Positions 10,262 to 17,930 of a DNA stretch of 50,391 bases are shown piece by piece (within the stretch, counting starts at the first letter, position 1; each line of letters opens with the position of its first letter). Source of the stretch: an uncultured Synechococcaceae cyanobacterium (lineage in GTDB: Bacteria; Cyanobacteriota; Cyanobacteriia; PCC-6307; Cyanobiaceae); assembly GCA_902634405.1 (NCBI GenBank), contig CACPJY010000011.1, positions 1 to 50,391 on the forward strand. Direction: 5' to 3'. The notes under the pieces were generated by a model. That model was not told where the DNA came from. It did not search any database and saw only the letters and a program-made list of their open reading frames with translations. A program made the position numbers and the translations under genes.

Positions 10262-10612
10262 ATGATGAATCCCGAGTTCCTGACTACAGACAATAGTGAT
10301 GGTCAAGAAAACAATGGTCTGATCCAGTACCTCCAGGAACAATCTCCAGATGTTCTTCACAGAGTTGCGAAATCAGCTAGTAACGATATTCAAGACATCA
10401 TTAGGCATAACGTGCAAGGACTGCTGGGCATGCTTCCTGGTGAACAATTTGAGGTTAAGGTCACTGCAAATAGGGATAACTTTGCAAGCCTTTTAGCCTC
10501 AGCAATGATGACTGGTTATTTCCTACGTCAAATGGAACAACGTAAAGAACTTGAAGAGTCGCTGTTTTCAGATGAAGCCATGGCAGTGGATCCAGACGAT
10601 CTCAATCTTTAA
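10262..10612 (+). CDS. DUF760 family protein
   Basis: A 116-residue soluble protein of the DUF760 family, widespread in cyanobacteria and plastids and without a defined biochemical role. The core LIQYLQEQSPDVLHRVAKSA and HNVQGLLGMLPGEQFEV, followed by RDNFASLLASAMMTGYFLR, is recognisable. Two adjacent ATG codons open the frame and either could be used. It follows lepB by 51 bases on the same strand. Its 3' end overlaps the convergent DUF4336 gene by 11 bases. Confidence 0.8.
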   Translation: MMNPEFLTTDNSDGQENNGLIQYLQEQSPDVLHRVAKSASNDIQDIIRHNVQGLLGMLPGEQFEVKVTANRDNFASLLASAMMTGYFLRQMEQRKELEESLFSDEAMAVDPDDLNL

Positions 10613-11834
10613 TTGAGGCCAATGGATCTTTAGGGATTACACCACTCTTTAGCAAAGCACTATCAAGCGATCCAAGAAACTTATAGTTCGACTTATTAGT
10701 AGCCCAAACTCTTTTCTCAATACTTTTCTTTAAACCAATAATTTCTCTTCTACTAAATCTTAATGGTGCGCTGTAATGAGCAGGAACAAGAGAAACAATA
10801 TTCTTCATCGAAGAAAGATCCTCTAACCAAGTCAAGATTAATTCTTTTGTCCTAGGGAATACAAGTCTTTCAAGGACTGGGGCTATTTGGATCAAAGGTT
10901 TTTCTTCGCCTAACAGCTGTCTTGCAGATAATTCCCAACCTTCCTCCCATTCAAAAGGGTATATCCCAAAATGAGATCTTAAATTTCTCAACCCTGGCTT
11001 TAAAGAGTTTCGCAAAACTGTTGATAAAGGGGGGATTCTCAATACATCTGGTCTAAGAAAAGAAGCAAATAAAACCACCCTTGCCCATCCTTTTTTACGG
11101 GTTTCACTCGTATCCTCTAAGAGTTGATCACCTCTATCTCGAGCATGAAAAAGTAATGGAGTTGGATCAAGATCAAAGATAGAGGGCGGCTCTGACTGAA
11201 TTCCAACGACTGCATCTGTAACCATTAATGTTCCGGTAGCGTGATGCAAGCATGAAACCTCTTGAAATCTTCCCAAGCCAATATCTATCGGCCCCAAAGA
11301 AATCCATCCACAACTTTCTTCATGAGGGAGCCCATCTTCAAATAAAGTTTTAGTACGACTTTTAGGGATTCCAATCCAAGAAGAAGGGAGCTTGAGAGGG
11401 AATGTCCATTGCCCAGGACAAACCCAAACTTCAGCATTCGGATAAACCCTCGATAGTGAAGGCAAAGCAATTTTATGCTCAAGTCCTGAGGCTGTTGGCA
11501 AAACGATGGAAACAACAGCACCAAATTTTTTTTCTAAAGATTTAATTTCCCGCCGAAACTCAGCAGTTGGAGGGAGAGGATTGATCAGCATCAAACCATC
11601 TCTAACCTTCACTACTGTCAATCGCACAGGGACCGCGACGTAATAAAGCCCCTGCAACTGTTCAAAGCTCCAAATTTGACCAGGTATCAATTCTTTAAAA
11701 ACAGTTCGCCTCCTTCCATATGGGTAAAGAGGTAATAACGGCCACCAAGGCCAGAACTGGTCGACAGGCTTACCCGCCCATGAAGGCTTTTCGAAGTTAT
11801 CTTGTTGAACTTGATCAGTATTAATAGGATCCAT
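10602..11834 (-). CDS. DUF4336 domain protein (metallo-beta-lactamase-like fold)
   Basis: A 410-residue protein matching the cyanobacterial DUF4336 group. The N-terminal part (about 60-200) has the order of a metallo-beta-lactamase-like fold: VVKVRDGLMLINPLPPT, then VSIVLPTASGLEHKIALP where the zinc loop would be, and FQEVSCLHHATGTLMVTDAVVG. The usual HxHxDH metal motif is reduced to a single GLEHK histidine, so hydrolase activity is doubtful. The Trp/Pro-rich segment QFWPWWPLLPLYPYGRRR near residues 27-44 is striking. It is 6 bases downstream of the ABC permease, so probably co-transcribed with it. Confidence 0.72.
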   Translation of the reverse strand: MDPINTDQVQQDNFEKPSWAGKPVDQFWPWWPLLPLYPYGRRRTVFKELIPGQIWSFEQLQGLYYVAVPVRLTVVKVRDGLMLINPLPPTAEFRREIKSLEKKFGAVVSIVLPTASGLEHKIALPSLSRVYPNAEVWVCPGQWTFPLKLPSSWIGIPKSRTKTLFEDGLPHEESCGWISLGPIDIGLGRFQEVSCLHHATGTLMVTDAVVGIQSEPPSIFDLDPTPLLFHARDRGDQLLEDTSETRKKGWARVVLFASFLRPDVLRIPPLSTVLRNSLKPGLRNLRSHFGIYPFEWEEGWELSARQLLGEEKPLIQIAPVLERLVFPRTKELILTWLEDLSSMKNIVSLVPAHYSAPLRFSRREIIGLKKSIEKRVWATNKSNYKFLGSLDSALLKSGVIPKDPLASIKD

Positions 11835-11840
11835 ACAAAC

Positions 11841-12692
11841 TTAAACCTTGGGAGTCCTCATTGAATTAAGAATCCCATACCTCGGCGCAAAAAGAAAAGC
11901 CAAAAGGAAGAAAAAGGTTTGCACCAAAACTATAGAACCCCCAGTTTCAATATCCCACCAATAACTGAAATAAACACCTAAAAGACTAGAAAGAATACTA
12001 CTTAGAACCGCCAAAAAAGTCATCCTATCAAAACGATCGGTCAATAGGTAAGCAGTTGCGCCAGGAGTAATCAACATTGCTACCACTAAAATAATTCCTA
12101 CTGTTTGAAGACCAGCAACAGCAGACAAAGATAGCACTGATAACAAAAGGTAATTCAAGAAAATAGTATTAATCCCAATCGATCTTGCATGGGTTGCGTC
12201 AAAGCAATAAAGCAAAAGATCTCTTCTAAAAATAACAAGAATAGCAACTACAATTGTTGAAATTAAAATTGTTTGATGTAAGTCTTCAATAGAAATGCCC
12301 AGTGGACTGCCAAATAAAATATGCATTAAATCTATATTGCTTTTAATCTTGGAAACTAATACTAATCCAAGTGCAAAAAATCCAGTAAAAACAAGTCCTA
12401 TTACCGTATCCTCCTTAATTCGAGACTTCTGCTTTACAAAACCAATCAGTGCTACCGAACCGACACCAAAAATGAAGGCACCCACAGAAAAGGGAATGCC
12501 AATTGCATATGCAACTACCACACCAGGCATGACAGCATGAGAGACTGCGTCACCCATTAACGCCCATCCCTTCAGAGTCATATAACAGGAAAGCAATCCA
12601 CATACTCCTCCAACTAAAGCGCTAACCATCAATGCTCTCCTCATGAACTCATGAGTTAATGGTTCAAGAAGCAATGATGAGAAGAACGACAT
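11841..12692 (-). CDS. mntB: ABC-3 family metal permease (Mn/Zn type)
   Basis: An integral membrane subunit of a divalent-metal ABC importer of the ABC-3/ZnuB/MntB family. The 283 residues hold about eight hydrophobic segments. Family blocks are GWALMGDAVSHAVMPGVVVAYA near residues 42-63 and ATHARSIGI, GLQTVGIILVVAMLITPGATAYLL further on. It lies 20 bases downstream of the ATPase gene on the same strand. Mn versus Zn cannot be decided from sequence alone; the symbol follows the cyanobacterial Mn transporter by analogy. No substrate-binding subunit is present beside it. Confidence 0.85.
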   Translation of the reverse strand: MSFFSSLLLEPLTHEFMRRALMVSALVGGVCGLLSCYMTLKGWALMGDAVSHAVMPGVVVAYAIGIPFSVGAFIFGVGSVALIGFVKQKSRIKEDTVIGLVFTGFFALGLVLVSKIKSNIDLMHILFGSPLGISIEDLHQTILISTIVVAILVIFRRDLLLYCFDATHARSIGINTIFLNYLLLSVLSLSAVAGLQTVGIILVVAMLITPGATAYLLTDRFDRMTFLAVLSSILSSLLGVYFSYWWDIETGGSIVLVQTFFFLLAFLFAPRYGILNSMRTPKV

Positions 12693-12712
12693 AAAAAGAA
12701 TCTAGGGGGGGC

Positions 12713-13504
12713 TTACATCAAATCCTCAGAAGCTGTAGGCCCAGAGAGCAAGTCAGGTGGCATTCCACCAAATGTGATCGTCAAGTTCTCGGGAGTAAAC
12801 ACCTTTGAAGTTTCTCCATAAGCAAGGATTGTTTTATTAATCAAAACCACCAGGTCACAAAAATCCCGAACATGACTTAAATCATGAGTCGAAATCAAGA
12901 TAGTTCTACCTTCCCTCCGAAACTGATCAAAAAGCTCTGCCATAAGTTTCTCAGTCCTGACATCTACTCCATTAAACGGTTCATCTAATAGCAATACAGA
13001 TGCCCTCTGAGCGATGGCTCGAGCCAAGAATGCACGTTTTCGTTGCCCTCCAGAAAGTACGCCTATAGGCCTCTGACTTGATTCAAGTAATTCAACCCTT
13101 TCAAGAGCATGTGATACAGCTTTTCGATCAGATTCTCTGGGTATCCTTAGCAAATTCATGGAACCGTAACGTCCCATCATGACTAAATCCCAAACACTTA
13201 CCGGGAAAGAGAAATCTACACATTCACTTTGCGGGACATAAGCTACTGCCTGCTGAAGCTGAGCTTTCCGAACAGACAGGCCATTTATAAGAATGGAGCC
13301 TCTTGATGGTCTTACAAACCCCATCAAAGCTTTGAATAAAGTGGATTTACCTGCTCCATTCATTCCTACAAGCCCGCAGATACATCCACTCTTTAAATCT
13401 AGGCTTGCGTCATATAAGGCTACTGTTCCGTTGTAATCAACACAAAGCTGATCAACTTGAATCCTCAAAATTTCTAGCGACCGCTCTGAGCGTAGCTGGT
13501 ACAT
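12713..13504 (-). CDS. mntA: Metal ABC transporter ATPase
   Basis: The ATP-hydrolysing subunit of the metal importer with the adjacent permease. The Walker A loop GMNGAGKST is at about residues 47-55, the signature LSGGQRKRAFLARA at about 153-166, and Walker B VLLLDEPFNGVD with the switch STHD follows. An AAGGAG Shine-Dalgarno lies about 9 bases before the ATG at 13504; a TTG directly before it could also serve. Upstream there are 116 AT-rich bases before the next gene on the same strand, enough for a separate promoter. Gene symbol by analogy with mntA of other cyanobacteria. Confidence 0.87.
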   Translation of the reverse strand: MYQLRSERSLEILRIQVDQLCVDYNGTVALYDASLDLKSGCICGLVGMNGAGKSTLFKALMGFVRPSRGSILINGLSVRKAQLQQAVAYVPQSECVDFSFPVSVWDLVMMGRYGSMNLLRIPRESDRKAVSHALERVELLESSQRPIGVLSGGQRKRAFLARAIAQRASVLLLDEPFNGVDVRTEKLMAELFDQFRREGRTILISTHDLSHVRDFCDLVVLINKTILAYGETSKVFTPENLTITFGGMPPDLLSGPTASEDLM

Positions 13505-13623
13505 CAATTAGATCTCCTTACCTACCAAAAGAACAACCTTGATCAACTTAAAGTTATCTAAGAAGAGCTTTTGATTTGTGGAATACAGAAAAAACAATTA
13601 ACCGAATTAAATAATCAAATCAA

Positions 13624-15033
13624 TTAACTGGCATTATCAAGAGAAACAATTGATGCGGTGGGGGTTTCCTGAGTAAGCCCTGCGATCCAATTTTTTGATT
13701 GAACTAAAAAGGCCGTCCAATCAAGACGCTCTTTGTCAGCCGCCCTAGCTATCAACTGAGGAGCCTTCTCCTTTAAAGACTCAAGATCTAACTCCTCAAC
13801 ACCATTATTAAGCGCAAGCCAATCAGCCATAGAGCTGCCTACTACTCTTGTCAGGTATGCAGCACTGAGTGCTTGCAAAGTTCCTGCTGCTAACCAGGTA
13901 TTACCATCAAGCTTTGCCATTCCAAGCAAGGCATTTCCAGTCCATTCAACAACTCCTTGAGCCAAGGCCGCCGCAGCAAGCTGTTTAGCAACAAGTTGCA
14001 AAGTCTCTGGGCTCCAAGAAGATTGCCAAATCTTGGACATCTCTTGAATCATTAAGCCATTAACAACAGCTACAGCAAGCAAATCCGTAGAAGGAACAGG
14101 TGATGCAAAGACTGCACCTGCTACTAACCATTGAGACCTTTGCTGCAAAGAATAAAACTTATCTCTTCGAAGAGTTTCAAGCTCCAATTGCCATGTGGAA
14201 TGAAGCTTAGAAAGCAATCTCTGACGAGTAATGTCAATATTCTTCTTAGGACTTAGAAGGGCCTGCCGAACAGGCGTTAAGGCCTTATCCATATATTCCA
14301 TATCGGCAGTCCATCGCAAAATGCGTCCTTCCCAACGATGAGGCAACTGAGCTTGCAATGCCTTTAATTGATCAGGCCAAGTAGAAATGTCATCCCAAGC
14401 TATTAAGACCCAGGCTGGCTGATCATCTGGAACGCTGCCAAGCCAAAGAAGGTCTACTGCTTTAAAAGGTAATTGCAACCCGTAGATAAGAAGATCTTTT
14501 TCATAAAGTTCTTTAGGCCATTCACGAGTTTCGTCCAATGTAGGGAGGAGGGGAGAGCATCCAATATTTATTGGTTGAGGAGATTTAATAACTGATTCAA
14601 AAATAGTTTGATCAGGCAAACAAGCTTTTGATGTTGCTACTAAAGCCAAGCTCTGAGGTGAATTCCTTCCAAGAACTTGATTTAAAGAAAACATGCGCTT
14701 TGCATTCCGCTCAGCTGCCGAACCTTCCTCATCAAGTTTTTCGAATTGATCCAGCACAAGCCTGCATCTGTCTATCCAACCTTGCAGTGTGACTGGAGTA
14801 TCAAATCTTGCTGATTGAGGTCTAGATAGCCACCAAATACCTCCAGCTGCAAAAAGAAACCCAAAAGTACCTCCAGGTACATGAATGACATCATTTATCA
14901 ACCATTGGCCGATAGCCAAAGATCCCAGAGCTAAACCGACCTTGGTCAGTTGCGGCAATGTAAATGAAAGAGAGCTTGATGGAAGAACAGGCATTTTCAC
15001 GAAAGACCTGGTAATTAATTGTTGATAGCTCAC
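13624..15033 (-). CDS. DUF697/YcjF-like membrane protein
   Basis: A 469-residue protein probably of the cyanobacterial DUF697 group. Two N-terminal hydrophobic segments (about 28-50 and 54-68) are followed by a long soluble part, then an Ala/Leu-rich region (about 310-420) with hydrophobic stretches such as WLVAGAVFASPVPSTDLLAVAVV and LAAAALAQGVVEW, characteristic of the DUF697 fold. No P-loop is visible, so it is not itself a GTPase. The listed start is a GTG; an ATG 39 bases further in (14994) is equally plausible. It is divergent from the Arg/Gly-rich protein gene, with about 200 bases between. Confidence 0.65.
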   Translation of the reverse strand: MSYQQLITRSFVKMPVLPSSSLSFTLPQLTKVGLALGSLAIGQWLINDVIHVPGGTFGFLFAAGGIWWLSRPQSARFDTPVTLQGWIDRCRLVLDQFEKLDEEGSAAERNAKRMFSLNQVLGRNSPQSLALVATSKACLPDQTIFESVIKSPQPINIGCSPLLPTLDETREWPKELYEKDLLIYGLQLPFKAVDLLWLGSVPDDQPAWVLIAWDDISTWPDQLKALQAQLPHRWEGRILRWTADMEYMDKALTPVRQALLSPKKNIDITRQRLLSKLHSTWQLELETLRRDKFYSLQQRSQWLVAGAVFASPVPSTDLLAVAVVNGLMIQEMSKIWQSSWSPETLQLVAKQLAAAALAQGVVEWTGNALLGMAKLDGNTWLAAGTLQALSAAYLTRVVGSSMADWLALNNGVEELDLESLKEKAPQLIARAADKERLDWTAFLVQSKNWIAGLTQETPTASIVSLDNAS

Positions 15034-15106
15034 CTAAAGGTGAACGCCAAATTTTGGTTTCATCACACCTATTAAACTAACTCAAAGTCTGAGAAAAGCT
15101 AAAAAG

Positions 15107-15196
15107 GGTTGCAAAAACAAAAAAGTAGAGCGATTCACACAGCTCTTAGAAAAAAAATTCTGCATTAAAAAGCAATTATTACTTCTCAATGCAACC
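15107..15196 (+). promoter_or_regulatory. Structured 5' leader with alternative pairings
   Basis: In the 204-base divergent gap, GGTTGCA at 15107-15113 can pair with TGCAACC at 15190-15196. TGCATT at 15161-15166 can pair with AATGCA at 15188-15193, which overlaps the same 3' arm. A separate small hairpin AGAGC/GCTCT lies at 15127-15146. The first two pairings exclude each other. The element ends about 40 bases before the start of the Arg/Gly-rich protein. Whether it is transcribed as a leader is unknown, and the arms are short, so chance pairing is possible. Confidence 0.3.
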
Positions 15197-15237
15197 ATTT
15201 ATGCGTCACACTTGCCCGAGATTGAAGGCAGCAGGCC

Positions 15238-15834
15238 ATGAGTAATTCCTACAGCGATCACAATTCAAGAGACAGAAGAGAAGACTCTCGTGAAGGAGGC
15301 AGAGGAAACTTCCGAGGGGGGCGCAATCCTGGTAATAGAGAGTCAGGTGGCTTCAGAATCCGTCTTAGTGAGAATGAGATGAAAGCCGCGAGGTCTATTC
15401 AAGAAGCATTTCACCTACGCTCAACGGTCGCAGTACTGGGGTTTGCCCTCCGCACGCTTGGTCAAATGCTTCATGAGGGGAAACTGGATGAGCTGGTTGC
15501 TGAACATCAATCGCAATCAAACCGACCTGAATCTTTTAGAGAAAGTCGCTCTAATGGAGCTAGAAAAGATCAATTCGAAAGAGGAAGGGGATCAACCTCT
15601 TCCGGAGTGAAGCCAAATCCTTTTGCCAGACCTGAGAAACCACAACCCCAGAAAGAAGAGCTAGCTACTGAATTATTGGAAGAAAATACATCTAAAAAAC
15701 CAGAAGAACAAACAACAGACTCATGCGAAATAATTAATAGCAGCTCTTCTTTAGAGGAAGCCTCATCTCCAACGGTGAACGGAAATATTTCCTCAACTAA
15801 TGACAATGACCAAGAAGTCAAAATTGAGGGCTAA
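15238..15834 (+). CDS. Arg/Gly-rich protein with ribbon-helix-helix-like segment
   Basis: A 198-residue protein with three zones. Residues 1-37 are rich in Arg, Gly, Asp and Ser, with RGG-like repeats (GGRGNFRGGRN). Residues about 38-80 (FRIRLSENEMKAARSIQEAF, then RSTVAVLGFALRTLGQML) have the pattern strand, helix, turn, helix of a ribbon-helix-helix DNA-binding fold. Residues 85-198 are disordered and acidic, with many Ser, Glu and Asn. RGG segments usually bind RNA or promote clustering. I infer a nucleic-acid-binding role, not a known family function. The ATG lies 8 bases after the AGGCAGCAGG stretch that may serve as RBS. It is followed after 4 bases by trpS. Confidence 0.65.
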   Translation: MSNSYSDHNSRDRREDSREGGRGNFRGGRNPGNRESGGFRIRLSENEMKAARSIQEAFHLRSTVAVLGFALRTLGQMLHEGKLDELVAEHQSQSNRPESFRESRSNGARKDQFERGRGSTSSGVKPNPFARPEKPQPQKEELATELLEENTSKKPEEQTTDSCEIINSSSSLEEASSPTVNGNISSTNDNDQEVKIEG

Positions 15835-15838
15835 TTAA

Positions 15839-16852
15839 GTGGGCCTTCCACGTGTTTTATCTGGAGTTCAGCCAACAGGGTCTCTGCATATTGGCAATTG
15901 GCTAGGAGCAATAAGAAATTGGACAGATCTTCAAAAGAGTCATGAAACATTCTTTTGTGTTGTAGACCTTCACGCAATTACTATCCCTCATGATCCTAAA
16001 AAATTAGCCCAAGAAACTCTTTCAACGGCAGCGCTTTATTTGGCCTGCGGGGTAGATCCTAAAGATTGTTCGATCTTTGTTCAAAGTCATATTGCCGCAC
16101 ACAGTCAATTTTGCTGGCTGCTTAATTGCTTAACGCCACTAAATTGGCTTGAAAGGATGATCCAATTCAAGGAAAAGGCAATCAAGCAGGGAGATAATGT
16201 TTCAGTTGGGCTTCTTAATTACCCAATACTGATGGCGGCGGACATACTTTTATATGACACAGACCTAGTACCAGTTGGAGCGGACCAAAAACAACATCTT
16301 GAATTAGCAAGAAATATTGCCCATCAAAGAATTAATGCAAAATTTGGCTCTAAAGATCAAAATCTACTGAAAGTACCCAAACCTCTTATTAACACAAAAG
16401 GTTCACGAATCATGAGCCTTTGCGATGGCCGAAGCAAGATGAGTAAAAGTGATCCCAATGAAGCCAGCCGAATAAGTCTTCTCGATCCGCCTGAATTAAT
16501 TGCCAAAAAGATAAAAAGAGCAAAAACAGACTCTTATATAGGTCTTGAATTCGACAACCCAGAAAGACCAGAAGCCCAGAACCTATTGAACATCTATTCA
16601 ATCCTTAGCGGCCTCAGTAAAGAAGATGCGTCAAACCAATGCAAAGAAATGGGGTGGGGAAAATTCAAACCCTTGCTTACCGAGGCGACAATTTCAGCAC
16701 TGACACCAATACAAACAAAGTACAAAATACTTATGTCAGACACCCTTCAAATTCACGAAGTGCTCAGTCAAGGGAAAGAAAAAGCTGAGCAAGTTGCACA
16801 AGGAACACTAGACAAACTCCAAAAAGCGATGGGATTCGTTAAAGCCCACTAA
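15839..16852 (+). CDS. trpS: Tryptophanyl-tRNA synthetase
   Basis: Class I synthetase charging tRNA-Trp. The HIGH-type signature is GVQPTGSLHIGNWLGA at residues 8-23, and the KMSKS signature is SKMSKSDPNEA in the second half. The tryptophan-pocket segment YPILMAADILLYDTDLVPVGADQKQHLELAR is intact. The length of 337 residues is normal for the bacterial enzyme. The start is GTG at 15839, four bases after the previous stop, so translation is probably coupled to the Arg/Gly-rich protein. No terminator-like hairpin with a T-run is evident in the 115 bases after the gene. Confidence 0.96.
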   Translation: MGLPRVLSGVQPTGSLHIGNWLGAIRNWTDLQKSHETFFCVVDLHAITIPHDPKKLAQETLSTAALYLACGVDPKDCSIFVQSHIAAHSQFCWLLNCLTPLNWLERMIQFKEKAIKQGDNVSVGLLNYPILMAADILLYDTDLVPVGADQKQHLELARNIAHQRINAKFGSKDQNLLKVPKPLINTKGSRIMSLCDGRSKMSKSDPNEASRISLLDPPELIAKKIKRAKTDSYIGLEFDNPERPEAQNLLNIYSILSGLSKEDASNQCKEMGWGKFKPLLTEATISALTPIQTKYKILMSDTLQIHEVLSQGKEKAEQVAQGTLDKLQKAMGFVKAH

Positions 16853-16967
16853 TCACGATAATATTACTGAAAACTTTTTCTTATACATTGACCAGGGCCT
16901 CGAATTCTTCTCCTCTCAGCACTCAGGACCCCTCAGGGCGATAATAATAAAGAGAACCTTAAGCACA

Positions 16968-17717
16968 TTGACCTTTCTTAGTCAATGCTTTCATGGGACA
17001 AATTGTCAAAGGGAGGGGCGATTTGAAAAAGTTAGTCAACTTTTACTATATAAATTGCCCAGTAAAAGAACTAAAAAAAAGCAAACCATACTAAAAGATG
17101 CGATTTTCATTGCATCTTCGACATTCGCAGGTATTGGGATAATTGCTAATTTTAGCAATATCTCACATGCATCATTCCTTTTAAACAATAACAACTTTGG
17201 AATCGAAAAAGAACTGAAAACTAAACTAAACAGAGAACTAATATATAAGGTAACACCAAAAAGAAAGGCACTGTTAAATACAATTAGGTATGCAGAAGGA
17301 ACCTGGTCACAGGGATACGAATTAGGCTACAGAGTTCTCTATGGAGGAGGGTATTTTTCCGATTTATCAAGGCACCCAGAAAAAGTAATTATAAAGAAGT
17401 ATAGAAGTGCTGCAGCAGGTGCATACCAAATTATTCCGACAACATGGAAATCAGTTTCAGCTCAACTAAAACTAAAAAATTTCAAGCCAAGCAGTCAAGA
17501 TCAAGCAGCTCTACACTTGGTTAAGAAAAGAGGAGTTCTTGAAGAATTCGATAGGAATGGAATATCAAGATTAGTTATTTCAAGCCTGTCTAACGAATGG
17601 GCTTCATTCCCAGATTCAAAAGGAGTAAGCAAATATGGCCAACCAGTTATTGAGTATAGAAAGCTTGTTGAATTCTACAAAGAGAATTTAAGGCAAATAT
17701 CTAGAACTAATCTCTAA
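16968..17717 (+). CDS. Lambda endolysin R-like lytic transglycosylase (GH104 type)
   Basis: The region from about residue 97 to 240 follows the phage lambda R protein: KRKALLNTIRYAEGT with the likely catalytic Glu at about 110, a GGGYFSDLSRHPEK block, SAAAGAYQIIPTTWKS, SSQDQAALHLVKKRG and ISSLSNEWASFP with KYGQP. Lambda R cleaves peptidoglycan by transglycosylation. The N-terminus is longer than in lambda and has a basic stretch then a hydrophobic segment (about 43-68), which could be a signal or anchor placing the enzyme in the periplasm. The only in-frame starts are TTG codons (16968, or 17067 within the basic stretch). No other phage genes are nearby. Confidence 0.75.
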   Translation: MTFLSQCFHGTNCQREGRFEKVSQLLLYKLPSKRTKKKQTILKDAIFIASSTFAGIGIIANFSNISHASFLLNNNNFGIEKELKTKLNRELIYKVTPKRKALLNTIRYAEGTWSQGYELGYRVLYGGGYFSDLSRHPEKVIIKKYRSAAAGAYQIIPTTWKSVSAQLKLKNFKPSSQDQAALHLVKKRGVLEEFDRNGISRLVISSLSNEWASFPDSKGVSKYGQPVIEYRKLVEFYKENLRQISRTNL

Positions 17718-17930
17718 AAAATCATAAAGCTTTGAAGTCTATCTATATATTTGAGTCCCAACTAAATTTCACATGCTAGAAGAAATTCTCTCAAATCATT
17801 GGAAACGCTAACAAAAGAAGAATCTTTTAGATTGAGCTGGTTTAATGAATATACTATTTAACCTTCACAAAATCAAAAATTGCTAAAATTATAATACTAA
17901 GTGCTTAAAAATTACTGAAGTTTCTAACTT

